Assembly (NCBI GenBank): GCA_963770035.1 | Contig: CAVYON010000056.1 | Coordinates: 1-64,000 of the forward strand | Length of the DNA stretch: 64,000 nt | Direction of reading: 5' to 3' | Origin: Roseiarcus sp963770035 | GTDB lineage: Bacteria > Pseudomonadota > Alphaproteobacteria > Rhizobiales > Beijerinckiaceae | Part shown: positions 57,845 to 64,000 of the stretch, one piece after another | Layout: each line of letters begins with the position of its first letter | How positions within the stretch are numbered: position 1 is the stretch's first letter | Notes under the pieces: generated by a model | Seen by the model: the letters and a program-made list of their open reading frames with translations, nothing else | Told to the model about the DNA's origin: nothing | Databases searched by the model: none | Translations under genes and position numbers: made by a program

Positions 57845-58297
57845 ATGGACGAGTTTGTCGAACCGATCCACTACGCTGCGCTTGCCTGGCTCGTCATCGG
57901 CCTGGCGCTCTCCGCGGTCGAGACGCTCGCCCCCGGCGCCTTCTTCATCTGGTTGGGCGCCGCCGCGGCGATCGTTGGCGTCGCCGATTATGTCCTGCCG
58001 ATGACCTTCAGGACACAACTCCTCATCTTTGCCGCGCTGGTGGCGGCGCTCCTGCTGATTGGGCGGCGCGTCTATGGATCGTTTGGCGCGGAGCCCGGTC
58101 CGCTGCCACAGAGCCGGGCCCATGCGCTCGTCGGCGAGGATTTCTATGTCGAGGAGGCGATCGCCCGCGGCTTCGGGCGCATCCGCGTCGGCGACAGCTC
58201 CTGGCGCGTCTCAGGCCCGGATTGCCCCGCGGGCGCCCGGGTCCGGGTCGTGGCGGTAGAGGACGGGTCGCTATTGCGCGTCGAGCCCGCGGAGTGA
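57845..58297 (+). CDS. NfeD-like membrane protein, partner of the SPFH protein
   Basis: The 150-aa product has two to three membrane helices (YAALAWLVIGLALSAVETLA; FFIWLGAAAAIVGVADYVL; LLIFAALVAALLLIGRRV) and a C-terminal OB-fold domain (HALVGEDFYVEEAIARGFGR, WRVSGPDCPAGARVRVVAVE). NfeD1b proteins of this kind bind and stabilise the SPFH ring. Gene order SPFH-NfeD is conserved widely in bacteria. Confidence 0.9.
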   Translation: MDEFVEPIHYAALAWLVIGLALSAVETLAPGAFFIWLGAAAAIVGVADYVLPMTFRTQLLIFAALVAALLLIGRRVYGSFGAEPGPLPQSRAHALVGEDFYVEEAIARGFGRIRVGDSSWRVSGPDCPAGARVRVVAVEDGSLLRVEPAE

Positions 58298-58478
58298 AGC
58301 GGGAGTGAGGGGCGCCTCGCGCCTAAATCGCCCCGATCGCCCTGGCTCGAATCTCGGCGACCGCATTCCAATTATGGAAGCGGGCTGAAGAGACGCTGGA
58401 GACACTCCGTCTCCTTCATACCAATGAGGGCTTCACTCCAATAGGCGAGAAGGGCTCTTCTCATACCGTTTAGTTGTA

Positions 58479-60343
58479 ACGGATGTTCCCCCGTCTGATG
58501 CGAGGCGTGCTCCCGATAAGAGGCTGAACTTATTTTGCTTTCCGGCGCTGTGGGAGGTTTTGCCTAGTGGCTACGCGGGCCGAGGCCAGGGGGAGCGCCG
58601 TGGGGATGGCGACGTCGGCTGCTTCGAACAGGCGGCGCACGTCGTCGCGCGGCGTAGGGACCTGATTGTAGGAAGGCCGACCGCCGACGCTCACCTCGAT
58701 GAGGCAGAGGCTAGCGAGCCGGTCGAGAGCCTCCTGCACGGTCAGGTCGATGTCGCGCCATCGCCGGCGCAGCGCCTGCACCAGGAGATAGGCCAGCATG
58801 ACCACGAGGGCGTGGCCGCGCGTGCGGTCCTCGTCGCGCAGGTAGACTGGCCGCATCTCCAGCTGCACGGTTTTCGAGTTGCGGAACGCCCATTCCACCC
58901 GGGCCAAGTCCTTGTAGCGGTCGTGCACGATGGTCTTGTCGACGGCGGTCTTAGGCAGATCGGTGCGCAGCGCGTAGCAGCCGTCGAGACGCGCGGCCTC
59001 CGCCAGGGCCGCTTCGTCCACCGCGACGACGACGCGCCGCTCCTCGTCCGCGACCGCGACGAACTTGTCGAGGCCGAGCGTCTCGCACCTGGCCTTCAGC
59101 CTGGCGATCTGCGTTTTCGCCGCCGCTTTCGGATGGTCGCGCAGATACGTGTTCGCCGTTTCGGCGGCGGCTCGCAGCGCCCCGAGCTTGTCGGCGCGCG
59201 AGGCGGCCAGCTCCTGGGCGCGCGCCGGGTTGCGCCGCAAAACATAGCGCTCGCCGTCTGCGCCTTCGACCTCGGCCAGCGTATCCTCGAACAGGTCCAT
59301 CTGCAGCACGCCGGCGGCGATGAGCCCGTCGATCTGCGCTCTGGTGATCGCGGTGATGTAATGGAAGCCGGCGGCGGCGATCTCGGCGCGTTGCGGGGCT
59401 TTGATCATGCCGCGGTCGCCGACGAAGGTGACCCGCTCGGCCCCGAACCGGGCGGCCGCCTTGCTCACCTGCGAGGAGAACGTCCTGACGTCGGACGTGT
59501 TGCCCTTGAAGACCTCGATCGACAGCGGGCGACCGTCGGCGTCGGCGAGGAGGCCGATCACGATCTGCCTTTTGCCCGACTTGCGATCGCGGTTGTAGCC
59601 GAACGCCGCGAAGGCGTTGTGCTCGCCTTCGAGGTATGTGCTGGTGACGTCGTAGAGGAAGACGTCGGGCGCCGAGGCCGCCTCTCTCCGGGCGAACAGC
59701 CGGCTCTCGATGTCGGCCTGATTGTCCGCCAGCCAGTCCAGATTGCCGTAGAGGTCGTCCTCGTCGAACCCGGTCATGCCGAGCGCCGCGCCGACCGCAT
59801 GGCCGCCCGCGAGCCGCACCGCCGACAGGCGCGAGCCCTGGTCGAGCACGCGGGCGATGACCTGCCACAGCGCCCGCTTGCCTTGTCGGTCCGAGCCCAG
59901 GGCGGCGACGAGGCCGAGTTCGCGCGCCAACTGCGACAGAACCCAAACCGCCCCGACCGACGGCCCCTGCTTTAACTCCGGCCCGCCCTCGGCGGCGGAC
60001 GCCAGGATGCGAGGCAGATCGCCCTTGTGCTTCAGCGCCAGCCGGATCGCCTCGACCTCCTCCGGCTTGCAATGGGTGAGATTGGCCAGCGTCCGATGCT
60101 TGACCTTGCCGTCCTCGCGATAGGTCTCGCGCAGCAGGTGGCGCTGGTAGGTCTTGCCGTTGACGCAGGTGGGCGAGCTGTCGACGAACATTATGGCTAT
60201 GACATTACGCCTTCTCGCCTATAATGACAAGCCAAACATCTATATTTTAGTGGCTACACACGGCGCCGCAAAATTGCCGACAACCTATTGACCCACAAAC
60301 ACAAAAACGAAAAATCGCATCAAAAGAGGGGGGAACATCCGTT
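58479..60343. mobile_element. Insertion sequence, IS1634 family, about 1.87 kb
   Basis: The ends AACGGATGTTCCCCC (58479-58493) and its inverted copy GGGGGGAACATCCGTT (60328-60343) form terminal inverted repeats that continue imperfectly inward (GATGCGA in both). One transposase gene fills the element on the minus strand. I cannot see a matching target duplication next to the ends (left flank GTTGT, right flank GAAGG), so either the duplication has mutated or the true ends differ by a few bases. Confidence 0.8.
58530..60191 (-). CDS. IS1634-family transposase (DDE, IS4 superfamily)
   Basis: The 553-aa transposase is complete. The catalytic domain has LYDVTSTYLEG (first Asp), VTFVGDRGMIKAPQR (second Asp) and the late Y-(2)-R-(3)-E-like block DRYKDLARVEWAFRNSKT with the Glu, in the arrangement of the IS1634/IS4 type. 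The N-terminus carries ETYREDGKVKHRTLANLTH, typical of IS1634. An intact frame with good terminal repeats suggests recent or current activity. Confidence 0.93.
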   Translation of the reverse strand: MFVDSSPTCVNGKTYQRHLLRETYREDGKVKHRTLANLTHCKPEEVEAIRLALKHKGDLPRILASAAEGGPELKQGPSVGAVWVLSQLARELGLVAALGSDRQGKRALWQVIARVLDQGSRLSAVRLAGGHAVGAALGMTGFDEDDLYGNLDWLADNQADIESRLFARREAASAPDVFLYDVTSTYLEGEHNAFAAFGYNRDRKSGKRQIVIGLLADADGRPLSIEVFKGNTSDVRTFSSQVSKAAARFGAERVTFVGDRGMIKAPQRAEIAAAGFHYITAITRAQIDGLIAAGVLQMDLFEDTLAEVEGADGERYVLRRNPARAQELAASRADKLGALRAAAETANTYLRDHPKAAAKTQIARLKARCETLGLDKFVAVADEERRVVVAVDEAALAEAARLDGCYALRTDLPKTAVDKTIVHDRYKDLARVEWAFRNSKTVQLEMRPVYLRDEDRTRGHALVVMLAYLLVQALRRRWRDIDLTVQEALDRLASLCLIEVSVGGRPSYNQVPTPRDDVRRLFEAADVAIPTALPLASARVATRQNLPQRRKAK

Positions 60344-60363
60344 GAAGGAAATTACTCGCCTCC

Positions 60364-60850
60364 TCAAAACTTGCGTCGAAGTAAATCAGCAACAGATCTT
60401 GGCAAAGCCGAGGTATAAGCGTCATCTATAGCACCACCGCCTTGCGTCTTTACCCAAAGTAACGTATCTGGAAAATCATAGATCAGTCGATCCATAACGA
60501 TACCATGACCTGCTTGTCTCGATCCGCCTCGCGGAAGACAGCGAATGCAACTTCATGACGGCCAACGTTGATCGTAAAATATCTTCCTAAGCTAGTGCCA
60601 GGAAACAGTGCGAAGGTCCACGCCCCTTGGATATCAACCAAGTCAGGAGGCCAGTAAAGGCAAACAATCGCAGGATGAAACCGGAAAAGACGGAATCCTG
60701 AAACATCCTATCAATTTTCGGCTTTATGAATATTTGATCCGGGTCGATCTCAGTTAATCTTGGCTGAGACAATTTGAGGGGCAATACGCTAAATAGTTCC
60801 TTGGCTCCCATGACATCTCTGTCAAGTTGACTCCGAAACGCATAGTGCAA
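60364..60850 (-). pseudogene. Low-GC hypothetical gene with frame breaks next to the IS
   Basis: Pieces of one protein can be read on the minus strand in changing frames: MGAKELFSVLPLKLSQPRL and IDPDQIFIKPKIDRMFQDSV, then PPDLVDIQGAWTFALFPGTS and GRHEVAFAVFREADRDKQVM, then DRLIYDFPDTLLWVKTQGGG ending LPRSVADLLRRKF. Shifts lie near 60680 and 60487. Base composition is clearly lower in GC than its neighbours. I do not recognise the family. Decay after acquisition is likely, but single-base consensus errors, seen elsewhere in the window, could also explain both breaks. The 5' end is uncertain. Confidence 0.5.
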
Positions 60851-61101
60851 AAATGACTTCGACTTTCCGCCAGTCCTTCACTTGGCGAAAGTCGGACAAA
60901 CTCCACGGTCCCAGCTCGCTTGTAGGGCGAGACCGAGTTAATTTCGCGAATCCTTTTTGAGGGGCGGAAATTCCGTACCCCCGATTTTCACGAGTTCGGT
61001 CTTTGGCGACACAAGCAAATAAACATGCCCAGCCTTATTTCAACTCATAGGGAGATCTCGGCGCAGTAACCGCCCCCGCTATTGCCTCGTTTCGATCCGC
61101 C

Positions 61102-61539
61102 TCAACGATAGACGAGCACGGGAATCGTCGAGTGGGTGAGCACCTTGACGGTCTCGCTGCCGAGCAGCAGCGCCGACATACCGCGCCGTCCGTGCGAAGC
61201 CATCACGATCAGGTCGCAGTTGCGGGCGTGGGCGGTGTCGATGATCGCGCGGTAGGGTTGGTCGTGCACATCGCGGATCGTCTCGCAGGGGACGCCGGCG
61301 GCGTCGGCCGCCGCCTTGGCCAGCGCGAGCGCCTGATCGGAGATGCGGCGCGATTCCGCCTCGTATTCGTCCTCGCCGACCGAGACCAGCACCGCGTCCA
61401 TCGAGGCGACGCGATAGGGCTCGGTCAGCGTGAGCGCCGTCACCCTGGCGCCGACCTGCTTGGCGAACTCCACCCCATAGAGCACGGCCTTTTGCGAGAG
61501 GTCGGAACCGTCGGTTGGAATAAGGAGATGCTGGAACAT
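61102..61539 (-). CDS. Universal stress protein (UspA family)
   Basis: The 145-aa protein begins MFQHLLIPTDGSDLSQKAV and ends with the ATP-binding motif ASHGRRGMSALLLGSETVKVL, matching G-2x-G-9x-G-(S/T). The conserved Asp of strand 1 (PTDGS) is present. Such proteins act as ATP- or AMP-binding regulators under stress. ATG 61539 was chosen because the frame upstream overlaps the divergent SOD promoter; AAGGAG lies upstream on the opposite strand for SOD. Confidence 0.9.
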   Translation of the reverse strand: MFQHLLIPTDGSDLSQKAVLYGVEFAKQVGARVTALTLTEPYRVASMDAVLVSVGEDEYEAESRRISDQALALAKAAADAAGVPCETIRDVHDQPYRAIIDTAHARNCDLIVMASHGRRGMSALLLGSETVKVLTHSTIPVLVYR

Positions 61540-61712
61540 GACGCCCTCATGCTGCGTTGTGGATTCAGTTTGGCCGACCGCTGGCGCTGCCGCCGCGCCC
61601 GGCTTGCAGTTGCGGCGCCGGGCGCGCCCGGCTAAGTATGCCATCCCGATGGGACATGCCGTCCTTCGGCCTCCGAATTCGATTCCGATCCATTGCGTCA
61701 AGGAGCCGTAGC

Positions 61713-62306
61713 ATGACTTTCTCGCTGCCCGAACTGCCTTACGCGTATGACGCGCTGGGCCCCTACATGTCGCGTGAGACGCTGGAATACCATCACGACA
61801 AGCATCACCTTGCCTATGTCAACAATGGCAATAATGCGCTCAAGGGCACCGAATGGGAAGGCAAGTCGCTGGAGGAGATCGTCAAGGGCTCCTTCGGCAA
61901 GAACGCCGCCGTTTTCAATAACGCCGGCCAGCACTACAACCACCTGCACTTCTGGAAATGGATGAAGCCGAATGGCGGCGGGGCGATCCCGGGCGAACTC
62001 GAGAAGGCGCTCAAGGATTCGTTTGGTTCGGTCGACAAGGCCAAGGAAGATCTGGTCCAGGCGGGCGTCACCCAGTTCGGCTCGGGCTGGGCCTGGCTCA
62101 CCCTCAAGGACGGCAAGATCCAGGCGACCAAGACCCAGAACGGCGAGAACCCGCTCGTTCACGGCGGTAAGCCCATCCTCGGCATCGACGTTTGGGAGCA
62201 CTCCTACTACATCGACTATCGCAACCGTCGGCCGGACTATCTCAAGGCCTTCGTCGAAAGCCTGGTCAACTGGGACTATGTCGCCGAGCTGTTCGGCCAG
62301 AAGTAA
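61713..62306 (+). CDS. sodB: Superoxide dismutase (Fe/Mn family)
   Basis: A 197-aa enzyme with all metal ligands: His in EYHHDKHH, His in QHYNHLHFW, and Asp/His in DVWEHSYYIDY. FNNAGQHYNHLHFW and GSGWAWL favour the Fe-type as in many Rhizobiales; Mn or cambialistic use cannot be excluded. It converts superoxide to H2O2 and O2 in the cytoplasm. AAGGAG precedes the ATG at 61713 by 8 bp. Divergent from the universal stress gene. Confidence 0.95.
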   Translation: MTFSLPELPYAYDALGPYMSRETLEYHHDKHHLAYVNNGNNALKGTEWEGKSLEEIVKGSFGKNAAVFNNAGQHYNHLHFWKWMKPNGGGAIPGELEKALKDSFGSVDKAKEDLVQAGVTQFGSGWAWLTLKDGKIQATKTQNGENPLVHGGKPILGIDVWEHSYYIDYRNRRPDYLKAFVESLVNWDYVAELFGQK

Positions 62307-62326
62307 TCGCCTGACCGTCGAGACAA

Positions 62327-62352
62327 GGCCCTCCGGCCGTGACCGGAGGGCC
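62327..62352. terminator. Bidirectional terminator-like hairpin
   Basis: A perfect 10-bp stem (GGCCCTCCGG and CCGGAGGGCC) with a 6-nt loop lies between the convergent sod and small secreted protein genes. It lacks a long T-run, so its efficiency is uncertain. Confidence 0.55.
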
Positions 62353-62362
62353 GAACACGCGC

Positions 62363-62789
62363 TCACTCGGTCAGGTTGAGAATTCTTCTGCGTGCAGACG
62401 TCGACGCCGTTTGCTTCGGTCGTCTCGCCGTCCGCGAAGGTGGCGCGCAGGTCGATCTGGCAGTCCTTGCCTTTCGGCACACGAGCCGCTGACTTGCCTC
62501 CGGCTTTCAGTTTGCCCAGAACCTTCTTGAACTTGTCCGAGCCGCTGGCGGCCGCCTGAAGCTCGGCGAGGTCGGAGGCGCGTGAATTCATCACCGTCAC
62601 AGTGACGCCTGAGGCCGTCTTCTTCCGGGCCTTCTTCGGCGCGGTGGCGGCATCGGCAGGGACAGCTGCGGGGGGCGCCGAAGCCGCGGGAGCGGCCGGG
62701 GCGGCGGTCTGCGCCCGTGGCGCTTCGACGGCGACGATCCCGGCGAGCGCGGCCCCGGCGATCGCCATCATCCAGGTCAATTGCGTCAT
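62363..62789 (-). CDS. Small secreted hypothetical protein with two Cys; one frame break
   Basis: A signal peptide (MTQLTWMMAIAGAALAGIVA) precedes an Ala/Pro-rich linker and a small beta domain with VTVTVMNSRASDLAELQAA, GKDCQIDLRATFADG and GVDVCTQKN. Similar 130-150 aa proteins ending LNLTE or LNLTD are frequent in Rhizobiales, and the two Cys may form a disulfide. Here LNLTE followed by TGA is reached only if one base of AATTCT near 62383 is removed; the span of 427 nt is one more than whole codons, which fits. Function unknown. Without correction the frame would run on for 230 more codons through the sod gene, which is not credible. Confidence 0.7.
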
Positions 62790-62997
62790 CGCTGACCATT
62801 CCTCCCCGCCCTTTGCCTCGAGGACCGCGCTCGTCCTCGGCGGGCGACCATGGCGCCGTTCCCAGGACGGGAAAAGGGCCCTTTCTCCGAGCGAGGCGGT
62901 TTGCCGCAGCCTGCCCTTGCAGATGGACATCGCGGCCGGACCAGACGGCGCGGCGCTGTTCCGCCCGAGCGGCGGGACGCGCGCGCTTCGGTCTTCG

Positions 62998-63597
62998 TCA
63001 CATGTCTCGCACGGACGCCGCGTCGGCCTCGGGAAGGGCGCGCTTCTCGGCCGAGGCGCGCAGCATCGGCACGACATCCTCGATGGTTTCCGCCACGAGA
63101 TAGCGCAGCTCGAATCCGCTCCGAATGAAACCGGAATTGTGCATGTGGGCGAAGAGGCCGAGGAGCGGCCGCCAGAATCCGCCGACGTCCGCGATCAGGA
63201 TCGGCTTGGCGTGGCGGTCGAGCTGGGCCCACGTCATCTGCTCGACGAGTTCCTCGAGCGTGCCGATTCCGCCGGGCAGCGCGACAAAGGCGTCGGCGCG
63301 CTCGAACATCGCCTGCTTGCGCTCGTGCATGTTCTCAACCACCAGCATCTCCTGCGCGTCCGTCAGTGCGTGTTCCTTGCGCACAAGAAAACTGGGGATA
63401 ATTCCGGTGACGAAGCCGCCCGCCGCGAGCGTCGCCCGCGCCAGCCGGCCCATCAGGCCCTCGCCGCCGCCGCCGTAAACGAGTGCGATTTTCTCCGCCG
63501 CGAGCGTCCTTCCGAGCAATTCGGCTGCCTCGCCGAAGCGGGGGTCGTCTCCCCGGCTCGAACCGCAATAGACGCAAACGCTTCGAATGGAGCTCAT
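62998..63597 (-). CDS. LOG-family nucleotide 5'-monophosphate phosphoribohydrolase
   Basis: The 199-aa Rossmann protein has VCVYCGSSRGDDPRF, LVYGGGGEGLMG, the catalytic-site motif PGGIGTLEELVE and MHERKQAMFERADAFVALPG, as in TIGR00730 proteins. Enzymes of this family release free cytokinin bases or, in most bacteria, hydrolyse AMP and other nucleotides (PpnN-like). Cytokinin production is possible but not shown. A GC-rich segment without genes (62790-62997) lies downstream. Confidence 0.88.
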   Translation of the reverse strand: MSSIRSVCVYCGSSRGDDPRFGEAAELLGRTLAAEKIALVYGGGGEGLMGRLARATLAAGGFVTGIIPSFLVRKEHALTDAQEMLVVENMHERKQAMFERADAFVALPGGIGTLEELVEQMTWAQLDRHAKPILIADVGGFWRPLLGLFAHMHNSGFIRSGFELRYLVAETIEDVVPMLRASAEKRALPEADAASVRDM

Positions 63598-63709
63598 GCC
63601 AACCTCGTCCCTCTTCGGTTCGATGTGCGCGCGCCGACATTTCCCGTCAAGTCGACGTCTCTGCCGCGCATCGGCGCGGGGAAGGTAACTGCCAAGCCGC
63701 CTTGCGGCG

Positions 63710-63762
63710 CGCCCCCACCACCGTCCTTCGGGGGACCGGCCGAAGGGTGGTGGTGGGGGGCG
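63710..63762. repeat. Intergenic inverted repeat
   Basis: CGCCCCCACCACC and GGTGGTGGGGGGCG enclose CCTTCGG/CCGAAGG arms, forming a long hairpin between two minus-strand genes. It lacks a T-run. Probably another palindromic intergenic element of this genome, different from those at 28.5, 38.9 and 48.2 kb. Confidence 0.6.
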
Positions 63763-63785
63763 CTGACCGTGGGAAGGGCCGGCCG

Positions 63786-64000
63786 CTACTCGTCCATACC
63801 GATCTCGCGCAGGATCTCCGCCTCGTGCTCGCCGAGCCGTGGCGAGCGGCGCTCGAGCGTCAGCGGGTTGCCGCTCATCACGATCGGACTGCGCAGCCCC
63901 GGAATTCCCTGCGGCGCGATGCGCATGCCGCGCGCGGCGAATTGCGGATCGGCGAAAAGGTCCGCGATGCTGTTGATCGGTCCGGCCGGCACCACCGCCG
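63786..64000 (-). CDS. CoA-transferase family III (CaiB/BaiF), C-terminal part, cut by window end
   Basis: The last 71 codons of the gene: AVVPAGPINSIADLFADPQF, RGIPGLRSPIVMSG-like block (QGIPGLRSPIVMSG) and RSPRLGEHEAEILREIGMDE. These are typical of the C-terminus of formyl-CoA or carnitine-type CoA transferases, which end GEHT/A-E-ILRELG. Substrate cannot be judged from this fragment. Confidence 0.85.
   Translation of the reverse strand, partial: AVVPAGPINSIADLFADPQFAARGMRIAPQGIPGLRSPIVMSGNPLTLERRSPRLGEHEAEILREIGMDE

Noticed and set aside
25480..64000. Large-scale bacterial gene transfer into a fungal chromosome
   Set aside because: All genes keep bacterial operon layout, ribosome sites and high GC; both genes at the border are truncated; no eukaryotic signals occur. 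A chimeric contig is far simpler.
1..64000. CRISPR arrays, rRNA or tRNA genes, phage or integrase genes
   Set aside because: I looked for regularly spaced repeats, cloverleaf-like segments and phage-type genes on both strands and found none that hold up.

Overview
The window is a chimera of two unrelated genomes. Bases 1 to about 25,475 are filamentous-ascomycete DNA (moderate GC, genes on both strands, short introns of about 50-190 nt with GT..AG ends and CTAAC-type branch points, Eurotiomycete-like proteins). Bases from about 25,480 to 64,000 are high-GC alphaproteobacterial DNA (Hyphomicrobiales/Rhizobiales-like: intron-free, ATGA/TTGA/GTGA gene overlaps, Shine-Dalgarno sites, PEP-CTERM, IS1634). 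The switch falls inside the last visible exon of fungal CDC37 and inside an AlgJ/AlgX-like bacterial gene that has lost its 5' part. The simplest reading is a misassembly or a mixed sample (culture contaminant, lichen or metagenome), not horizontal transfer.

Fungal part, left to right: a secreted Bim1/X325-like LPMO-fold protein with a C-terminal membrane anchor; a nitroreductase with a possible mitochondrial presequence; a chitin-deacetylase-like CE4 enzyme (minus); a CCDC47/DUF1682 ER protein (minus); the ERMES subunit mdm34 (minus, many frame breaks); a haspin-type kinase; a cytochrome P450 (minus); an equilibrative nucleoside transporter (minus); an SRR1-like protein (minus); a mitochondrial half-size ABC exporter of the Mdl1/ABCB10 kind (minus); and, divergent from it, CDC37, cut at the junction.

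Bacterial part: (i) 25.5-29.4 kb, three tandem AlgJ/AlgX-like acyltransferase-fold proteins, cobU and a YgjP-type metalloprotease. (ii) 29.6-40.9 kb, a well-preserved cyanuric acid/biuret nitrogen-scavenging operon: a sigma-54 type promoter, a BMP-family binding protein with a twin-arginine signal, two permeases, biuret hydrolase (biuH), cyanuric acid amidohydrolase (atzD), a two-domain ABC ATPase, an isochorismatase C-terminal mini-gene, atzG, atzE, a 5-formyl-THF cycloligase paralogue, atzH and an AtzB/TrzN-type amidohydrolase. Both routes from the ring-opened product towards allophanate (BiuH, and AtzE-G plus AtzH) are encoded together; allophanate hydrolase is not in the window. (iii) 41-55.7 kb, mutL, a flavin reductase-like protein, folC, a corrinoid-protein module (RACo-like activator, DUF1638 protein, B12-binding protein), a spermidine-synthase-like protein, a nitrilase-family hydrolase, an FMN reductase, an SDR plus MaoC hydratase pair, a hicAB toxin-antitoxin pair, a dihydroorotase-like gene and ygfZ. 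(iv) 55.7-64 kb, a PEP-CTERM protein, a SPFH/NfeD pair, an IS1634-family element beside a low-GC broken gene, a universal stress protein, Fe/Mn superoxide dismutase, a small secreted protein, a LOG-family protein and the end of a CoA-transferase.

Single-base frame breaks occur in otherwise well-conserved genes on both sides of the junction (CCDC47, mdm34, haspin; atzD, flavin reductase, folC, RACo, dihydroorotase and others), several in homopolymers. This fits an under-polished long-read consensus and argues for treating most of them as sequence errors rather than pseudogenes.
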